Of a stretch of DNA of 12,405 nucleotides, positions 1 through 7,700 are shown in pieces (the first letter of the stretch is position 1; each line of letters starts with the position of its first letter). The stretch spans positions 1 to 12,405 of the forward strand of contig JAAAVE010000888.1 in NCBI GenBank assembly GCA_015679605.1. The letters are read 5' to 3'. Source of the stretch: Podila epigama. Its lineage: Eukaryota; Mortierellomycota; Mortierellomycetes; Mortierellales; Mortierellaceae. The position numbers were made by a program, and so were the translations under genes. The notes under the pieces are model-generated. The model had not been told where the DNA came from. It searched no databases and saw only the letters and a program-made list of their open reading frames with translations.

Positions 1-757
1 CCCTCACTCCTACCTCTAATAAACATCGTCATTTTCCCCATATAGCTATTGCAAAAATGTTGAAATGGAACGAACGACGAAAAATGAGATAGAGCGATAG
101 ACCATTATGAGGAAAAGTGTGAACAAGTTTTGTGAAGTTTGGCTTGTCGTTCATTTTTATTTGTACTCTCTTTCTTTCTTCTTTGGACAGAGTGATAGGT
201 TGAAATGAAATTGTTGAATAGAAATGGTGGAAATGAAATGGTTGAGAGAGTGCGAAAAGGATGAGTGTGTGTCTCTTTAATTCCTCCTGCCGTAAAGTCC
301 AGGCGATGTTACTTTCAAAACAATATTCGAGGATTCCAGAACAAGCCCAGTCGAAAGGCGACCATGCTTCAAGATGTATCGTGTGTGTGATAAAGGTAAG
401 TATTCCACTCGCAGAGCGGCCGTTGGTGCCAATTGTCATGATGGCATTGACAGCATCCCGATAGGTTACTGCTGAGTAGGCGACAATTGATCCATGCTTC
501 AATACAATCAAACGGTCGCATCAGGTATCTCTTCGATCCCTTACAGCTCTTACATGTCTTGGGATAACCTATTGTTAGGCCCCATCCTTCGCACCCTCAC
601 TGGTGCATCTGGTGTAACTGGTGTAATGTACGAAGATGAACGGTTGACGGCGACCAGACGTAGCGCCATTGACCAGACTGTTCTTGAAGCCTCTTCTTCT
701 TGAAAAAGAAACACTTCTTTCTGATTCCGATACATTCATTTTTTTTTTCTATTTTCT
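1..757. other. Left flank without a supportable gene
   Basis: This 757-base stretch precedes the 3' end of the DIP2-like gene. Both strands carry short open frames: a 160-codon minus frame (29-511) that starts at TTG and turns low-complexity, and a plus frame (494-703) of 69 codons. A plus-strand donor-like AAAG|GTAAGT sits at 393-401. Short protein-like fragments appear in several minus frames but do not join without a frame change. It may hold an exon of a neighbouring small gene. I cannot define one. Confidence 0.4.
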
Positions 758-763
758 TTTATT
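758..763 (-). terminator. Candidate polyadenylation signal AATAAA of the DIP2-like gene
   Basis: AATAAA on the minus strand lies 18 nt past the stop codon in a very A-rich stretch. The position is close for a fungal 3' UTR but plausible. No cleavage site can be read from sequence alone. Confidence 0.4.
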
Positions 764-781
764 TTTGACCTTCTTGTCCTT

Positions 782-1793
782 CTATAAACCAGCTTTACGG
801 ATCTCTGTCAGCTTGGCATTGACTCCCTTCATAAATCCTTTAACACCACCCTTGTTGGGATCTGTTCTCAGTTCCTCAGCAGAGAGTGACCGGTTGTCAA
901 CACTGTTGATCTGTCGTGCATGTGTTGGCCGTTGTTGTTGCTGCTGCTTACTACTCGACCCTTTGTTGTTTCCCGTTGTAGCATTCAATCCACCACCGCT
1001 GCTATACATGGACAGCTCTGTCAAAAAACTCTGTCCACTACTATTCGCGCTCCCACCACTATGAGGTGGACTCGTCAGGAATGCTTGTTGGGACAATGGC
1101 CGAGGAAGAGCCGCCGCCGCAGCAGCAGCAGAACTCATTGAACCAGGCGCAGTTGGCGCAGGAACAGAATGAGAAGATACCATCGGTGGCTTGATCTGTG
1201 TTGGTGACACAACTCCACCTGCATTACTGCTGCTACCCCCATTTCCGCCTCCCGACATTAAAGTTGTCCCCGATGTGGTTCCATATGGATGGTATTGCGA
1301 ATGAGGATGATACACTGGTTGCCCTGTACTCGACAGGGGTGACTGGACCAGCGGGTTATGTGCACCCGGAGGTAAAGGAATGTTGGCAATGAGAGGTGAT
1401 CCGTAGAGGCTGTTCCGACCATTGTTGGCAATAAACTGAGGCTCCGGCGTACTGCTGCTGTATGTCGGAATATGCAGATGAGGTTGTACGCTGCGTGCAC
1501 TAGCGGATATGGGGGCAGGATTCATTCCAGGTAGAAACCGTGAGCCAGATGATCCACCATTCATGGTCGACACTGGAGGTTGAGGTTGAGGTTGATGCTG
1601 AGGTTGAGGTTGAGGTTGAGAATACGACATCTGCGTATGGGCGACTTGGTTTTTGTGTTGGTGATTCAAGTGGGTGGGCTGTGAATATGGATGGACTGGA
1701 CCGCCTCTGGACATGGTAGGAGAAGGCGGTTGTACCATACTCGTAGCCATGGACGAGTCCACGCCATGACAATGATGCAAATGAAGAAGAGGC
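782..1793 (-). other. Exon 11: disordered C-terminal tail with a basic terminal segment (aa 2469-2805)
   Basis: The exon joins the end of domain 2 (NADRL/PLLHLHHCHGVDSS) to about 290 residues of His/Pro/Gln/Gly/Ser-rich sequence, including a Gln-Pro array (aa ~2527-2542), an Ala run and a run of five Gln. The last 35 residues differ in character: LSAEELRTDPNKGG then VKGFMKGVNAKLTEIRKAGL, predicted by eye as a short basic, probably helical end. The stop is TAG at 782-784. The phase (TT|G) matches exon 10, and translation across the junction reads smoothly. Confidence 0.8.
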
Positions 1794-4700
1794 CTAAATT
1801 GTAAAGGAGAGGACGATGCATATGAGTATCAAGTCAAGCGAGTCATTTTTTCTCTGCAAATGCAAACACTTGCCATTGCAAACTTCCTTATACATCAAAA
1901 GTCCTTACAATCTATCAGCGTTATAGAGGCTAGAGATGGTATCTCTAGGCTTGAGGCCGTCTGTTGACCGGCGAGCAGTCGATACATTGTCACCGACGAG
2001 AGCAATGACATCAGGAATCAATTGATGTTGCTCCAAGACCGCATGCATCACAGGAATATACATCGAGACAAGAATTTCTGCCTCTTGACTAACGACCTTG
2101 ACAACTACCACAATCTGTCCTGCTTGACCGGTGAATGCCACACTAAAATAATGGACCAAAACACGATGTCAGTGAATTTGAAGAAGAAAGCTAACTCATG
2201 CTTGACGAGAAAAAGAAAAGAATGAAGCGAATCCCCCATTTTTTTTCTTACCATCCTTGAGGTGCGACATTAGCATGGGCGCCTTCGACTGTAGACTCAA
2301 TATCCTGTGCAAAGTGCAGCAGTCCATGGACCTGGAATGCATCTTGCATAGATCCCAGGACAAACAACTGAAAGCCACCAGATCCTGCTGCTGCAGCAGA
2401 GACTGCACCAGGCTGGTTCACATTGCGCTGACCTTGGTTTGAAGGTCCTGCTTGGAGTTGCATCAGATGTTGCTGTTGTCCGTTCCACAAGAACCCAAGA
2501 TCGCCTGTGCGGATATAGCGTATCCGGCTGTCATAACCAGAAATGCATGCGCCAAATGGCTGTGGTTGGGTACTGCCAGTGTAACCCGCTGGAACATGGA
2601 ACGAGTTCACACTTGAGTCTGCACACACCCAAATCTCTCCGATTTGGTTCGATGAGCAGACTTCGAGTGTCTCTGGATGGACAATAACCACGGATGTGTT
2701 AGGGACAGCCTAAATGCGAGCAAACGATATCATGAGTTGAGTCAAAAAAGATCACATCTCAAATCCCTCACAAAATTCAGTTAAGGAACACACACATCCA
2801 TCGTATCACCAGTCAAAATGCACTTACAGAACCAATGTCCTCCAGCCAGATGCCAGTTGGGTCGTCCGATTCAGATGTAACAGTGATAAGGCCATACCGG
2901 AGGTGTCGTGCAGAGACATGGATGCGGACAGGTCCCAAGTGGCGGTCGATTTGCGACGTCACCATGAAGCTGAGAGGGTGGCTGTAAACCGCATTTATCG
3001 CTTCTACCTCCATCTTGTACTGTCCAAGCCGAGCAATAGCAGTGCTAATCTTGTCCCGTTGTGTCCTACCATGGCTCAAAATTGCCAGATTCTTGAGCGA
3101 ATCCAATACTACTTGGCCCTGGATCGGCATCCCCTGTGAGCAATCTAACCGTGACAACACTTGCTCTAACAATGGATAGGTCAATGTCGCGTCTTGGACT
3201 GGAAGAGCGATTATATGATTGAAAAAAAAATGTTGATATGTTAGTATGTGCAAAAGATTTTGGAAAATACTCATTACAGCATACAAAAAGATCTGTTGTA
3301 AAATTAAAACGAAAAGAGTGGACTGTAACGAGTGTGCTTTTTTTTTTTTTTTTTTTTTTTTGGGCTTACCTTTGTACCGAGTCAAAGCCTCAAGCCAAAT
3401 GACAGGATTGGCACTAAAGTCTGACGGTTGTATGATAACAGATTGACACCCGGCATAGATGCCAGTACAGCATCCTTGGACGAATCCCATGCCGCTAAAA
3501 ATGCTCATACAGCTCACAATCGTCTGTCCAGAGGTCATCTTGAACTGAAGTTTCTGATTCCTGCACAGGTTGTTCAAGTTTTCATGTGTCAACTTGAGCA
3601 ATCTTCTTGATGTGATCGATTGACTACTGGCTTCTGGGTCAATCAAGTACACAGCCGGATACACGGGTGTGAACCACTCTCTCCTGGGTCCATAGCCTGA
3701 AAGCGCACCGAGGATCTGTTTGGTCTTTGCTGCCTTTGTCACATTAAAGAACGAAGGAAGATGGGTCGTATCTTGATTGACCAATTCTGGTGTCTGACAG
3801 AACTGAGGGGTGAATGTCGATCGTACTGAACGGAGATGACCTGCGGTAGACTTTTGCCGAATGTATTCATCCGTCGCTGTGTTGCCCAAAATTGCCTTCA
3901 CCCGGACTTCATCCATGATGCGGAAAAGAGTGCGCAAGATATTGTTCCTCCGCTCCTCCTGCGCCTTGGACTGGCTACCTGTGCCGGTTTGGTAACCGCC
4001 CACCATCCCGGAAGGATTAAAGGAGGATGGGCCTCCTTGGTTCAGTCCTGTAGCGCTGTTCATTGGATAATAGACACCTGAGGAGGCTATGTAGGGTTGC
4101 TGTACTTGTATGTGATCCGGCAGGGCAAGAGGAATCGGGATCAAGCCCAAGGCCCAGCATGCATGTAACGTGACAACGTACTCCAAATCCTGCGTGAACC
4201 AGAGAATGACATGATCACCATGCTTCAAGCCACACTTTCGATCCAAATACATGGCGCATGCTGTCACTTTGTGGTTGAATTTTTTGAAAGGGATCGACTT
4301 TTGCTCCTTGCCACGATGGTCCAGTTCGATAAATGCGGTTTCATCCTGTTGAGTAATGGTGCGCCAGATAAGGACATCTGTCACCGTATGGAACTTACTC
4401 ATGCCCATCGAGTGTTTTTCATCAAACGCCTCAAAGTTATTGGCAGTAGGTGTATGTTGAGCATATCGTAATGACGTTCCTTGTCGCTGTAGCCTCTTGA
4501 TAACACAATCTAATCGAAATGATTGATTTCAAGTGAAAATCCGTTAGTAGTTATCACTCATATATGTCAATTCAGAAAAAAAAAGAAAGAACAACAAGGT
4601 AGCATCATCTTTTTTTTTTTTTATACCTCTGCTCCAGAAGCCTCCGATAAGGTCATCACCGCGTGGGATATTGAGCACGACATCGCCAATAAATGTAGAA

Positions 4701-7700
4701 AAGTAGAGAATCTTAAAGATGCGTCCCAGTTCAAACATCCTTTTGCAAAGTGCATGGTCAATCACCCGCCGACCATTCTCGTACATCTTTGGAAGCGTGT
4801 TTGCCTCCCAGACAGCAATACAGTATGCCCGTAGTCCATTCACCTCCTTCAACACCTTTCTCGCATTAATGGCAACACTTTGCGCGATGGCACCGATCGG
4901 CTGAGCAGCCAATCGACATTCCTTGGATAACTCGATACATATCACAGGCAAGAACTCGTTGTTGACAACGCATTCAAAGATTGACCTAACAAATAACCAT
5001 GGAGATGAGAATGGATTTTTCGATATGACGCCACAATTGAGGGACGATTCTACAAGAATGGAAAAAAGCAGTGAGCAAACCACTTACAATTCTCCTACGC
5101 CATTGACCTTGGCGTGAAGGGTGCTCATGAGATCCGAAGAATGGTGGTATTCGAACTGAGCACCAATAGGTTTCAAGGGATCTGCCATATCCTGTTGTAG
5201 ACGTTTAGAGTATGGTCCAAAAACGACAAGTCGACCTTCAATCATGGCTCCCAATAGTCCAGTGCGTAGCAGTTTTTCATGACCTTTGGGCGGACGATAG
5301 ACAGAAGGCACCATGTCTTCTTCCGTGATGATGAATGGTTTGGCATTGAACACTTCCAGTGTGTGTTCTGGAAGACTCCAAAAACTCACTGGTAATGTGG
5401 GCGAGCTAATCCAGATCTCTCCCACAACATCCGGTAGAGAAATGGCAAGCGTCTCTGGATCAACAATGAGAACCGATGCTATTGTAAGAAAGAAGAGAAC
5501 AAGAAGAAGAAAAAAAAAGTCAAAACAAATTCCAGATGGTCAAAAAACAACATTCTCCTTCTTCTTTTCATGACCACATGCTACTAACATTGTGCAAGTG
5601 GGTATCCAAATGACCCGAATAGGATAGCATCGGGATCGTTCATTCGCCGGATAGCCTCATCACCAGTGGCCAGCACTGCGACCTTATTAGATCGGAGTGC
5701 ACTTCGCTGCAATAGATACTCTGTGCTGGCGAGAGCTGAGGTTGGGTGGTTCAGGAGCTTATTTTGTTCAGCGGACTCTCCAGACGTCATCACTGGCGAG
5801 GCCGTCCTCGGTTCTGCTACAGACACAGGTGCCTGGCTGCCTCCGACATTCGAGTCCCGTCCCAGATCTACAGACATGGGTCGTACGTGAGGCATAGTCG
5901 ACTTTCTGTACTGTTTTCTAAAGTCGACCTTGTCGATGCCTGGAAGAGGATCCAGACAATCTCTTACACTGACAATGGCACCTCCATGCTCTGGAAGACT
6001 GAGGAATGTGATCACACCAAGGTCGCCTCTGGTCATCCTTGAGGTTGCATCCGCTGAGGGTTCTGGTGCGAGTTTGTTGTCTGTTAGAGAGTATTGACGT
6101 GGGACCATTCCAAGGGGGTATAAATACTCGTCCAAGAACTCGCGGTTGAACTTTGGGTTGCTAGATGGGGCGTCCACATAGACTGTGTGCAAGAAACGCA
6201 AATCTGGTCGTGTCGGTGTCACTGTTCCTTGTGGCTTTAATTGAAAGTTGCGTAACAATCTTTGCATGCCGTAGTAATCCGCAAAGACGATATTAGCTAC
6301 ATCCAGAGTCCACAGTCCAGGTATAAGAAAGAACAATAAACACAAGCGAGTAAAATTTTCGGTTAATATTCAAGCTCTTTCAAGCATCTATTCCTCATCC
6401 ATGAGTCGAAATCAATCTAAAAAAAAAGTCCCTTACCTCGATATGCAGAGACAGAGTGTGCCCAGAGTCCAGAAAGTGCGGTGATACTACTGTCAACAAA
6501 GACAGTAAAATTGCCAAGGTAGACTCCCATAATACAGCCAACAAGGAGTCCTGACTGTTGTCGCGGCTCAAGCCAGGTCATGACAGTTCCAGGTAAAAGA
6601 GATTCCTCCTGCGCCGACTTGAGGGCTTGCAGATGGTTTGGCGAAGGGTCTATTGCCAGGAGTGGATCTGCTTGATACTTTCCATGCTTATCCCGATAGA
6701 TGGCCGGCCGCCATGAAAACGAAGAGTGCAAAGTCTGGCACTGCACCATCAGGTTCTTGTGGCTGACTGCAACGCCCTTTAACTCTCCGTTGGCCGATTT
6801 TGTATATTCAATGTACGCCATGTCGTGTTTTTGCAGAGGGATCCGCTCATGCTCGCCCTTCTTTGGCTCCCATGTCTCATTACTATCTGTGCGCCACCAA
6901 GTAACATTTGCTGGCCATACAGTACCCTTACGTCCATCGTTCATGAGTGACTTGTGATTGTACTGAGTGGTGAGGGCAAGCTCGACATTGGCTGAGGTCA
7001 TGATATATACCATCTCCGAGAGCTCCTGAATCTGGTTGACAAGTACGGGAACAACTCCAGCAATCATGGCTCCATAAAACGCAGCGACAAACTCTAGGAT
7101 CTCTGAAAGTCTGTACACAAGAGCAACTCGTGCGCCCGGGGCAAGTTGTGTCCTCTCGTGAATATTTTTCGCAATATGCTCCGCCCTGCCGAGAATCGTA
7201 GACCAGTCCATAGAGCCGCACTCTGCGCCTTTACCCTCAATGCTGGCAAACGCGTTTCCTTCGGGTCGATGGGTGCCCCAATAACGAATCGCCTCTCCAA
7301 GATGCTTGAACTGTGATGACGGGTCCTTGGGGTATGTTCGAATTGGGCGGGGCTGAGATGGTTTCATCTGCTTGCCCGTCAAAGCGGGAACGTCGATCGA
7401 GTTGACATCAGCCCTAGGTGGCAAGCAAGGTCGACTCTGGGGAAGCCATGAAATATGATATCCCGAGCCAAGATTCAACGCTGGATTAGGAGTCGAGTTG
7501 GATCCTATGGGATGAACGTCCAAACTTGGTCCAGATTCTACAATTCGCGATGGATGTTAGTGAACGGGGATCTTTCGATTAAATCTTTTACAATCATGTG
7601 TCATGAAAGACTCTTCAAAAACAAAATAGACTCGTGTCTTCATGCCAAGCATAGTGCAAATATACATACCTCGACGATATGGATTAAAATCAATGCTTGC

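Larger units (their letters stand above)
1909..4509 (-). other. FAAL-like adenylate-forming domain 2 (exons 7-10, aa ~1775-2469)
   Basis: The N-terminal subdomain starts near TVTDVLIWRTITQQDETAF and contains YVVTLHACWALGLIPIPLAL. It carries a Gly/Ser/Gln-rich insertion at aa ~1866-1920. At the ATP-loop position (aa 2020-2043, 3584-3655) there is no Ser/Thr/Gly-rich signature. The stretch from LCRNQKLQFKMTSG to ANPVIWLEALTRYK matches the fungal Cps1 second domain in character. The back half retains GEIWV, YIRTGDLGF (2491-2511) and GSMQDAFQVHGLLHF, followed in exon 10 by a Val-rich strand (QIVVVVKVV) and the typical C-terminal subdomain. Low-complexity insertions occur near aa 2312-2350. Membership in the family is clear; ATP-dependent chemistry here is doubtful. 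Confidence 0.87.
4627..7537 (-). other. FAAL-like adenylate-forming domain 1 (exons 3-6, aa ~955-1735)
   Basis: The domain starts near KHLGEAIRYWG (aa ~959). The ATP-loop equivalent at aa 1123-1141 (6759-6815) aligns residue for residue with the FAAL pattern YTSGSTRTPKGVMVSH, but reads YTKSANGELKGVAVSH. Next come an A4-like segment (TWLEPRQQSGLLVGCIMGVY), a Ser/Arg-rich inserted loop (aa ~1378-1440), GDEAIRRMNDPD, IVDPETL, GEIW and RTGLLG (5249-5266). Exon 6 contains VNNEFLPVICIELSK and LPKMYENGRRVIDHALCKR, where the usual A10 Gly-Lys is Gly-Arg. The segment ends in NIPRGDDLIGGFWSR, a linker type seen in fungal Cps1 proteins. Confidence 0.88.

Noticed and set aside
782-1780. Separate 332-aa gene at the 3' end
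   Set aside because: The apparent start is TTG, and the frame continues upstream to a good acceptor in the phase required by exon 10. It is the last exon of the DIP2-like gene.
2813-4408. Single 531-aa protein running through intron 7 without splicing
   Set aside because: The frame is open, but the donor, TACTAAC branch point and acceptor are near perfect, and the extra 57 residues (poly-Lys plus hydrophobic) break a conserved part of the domain.
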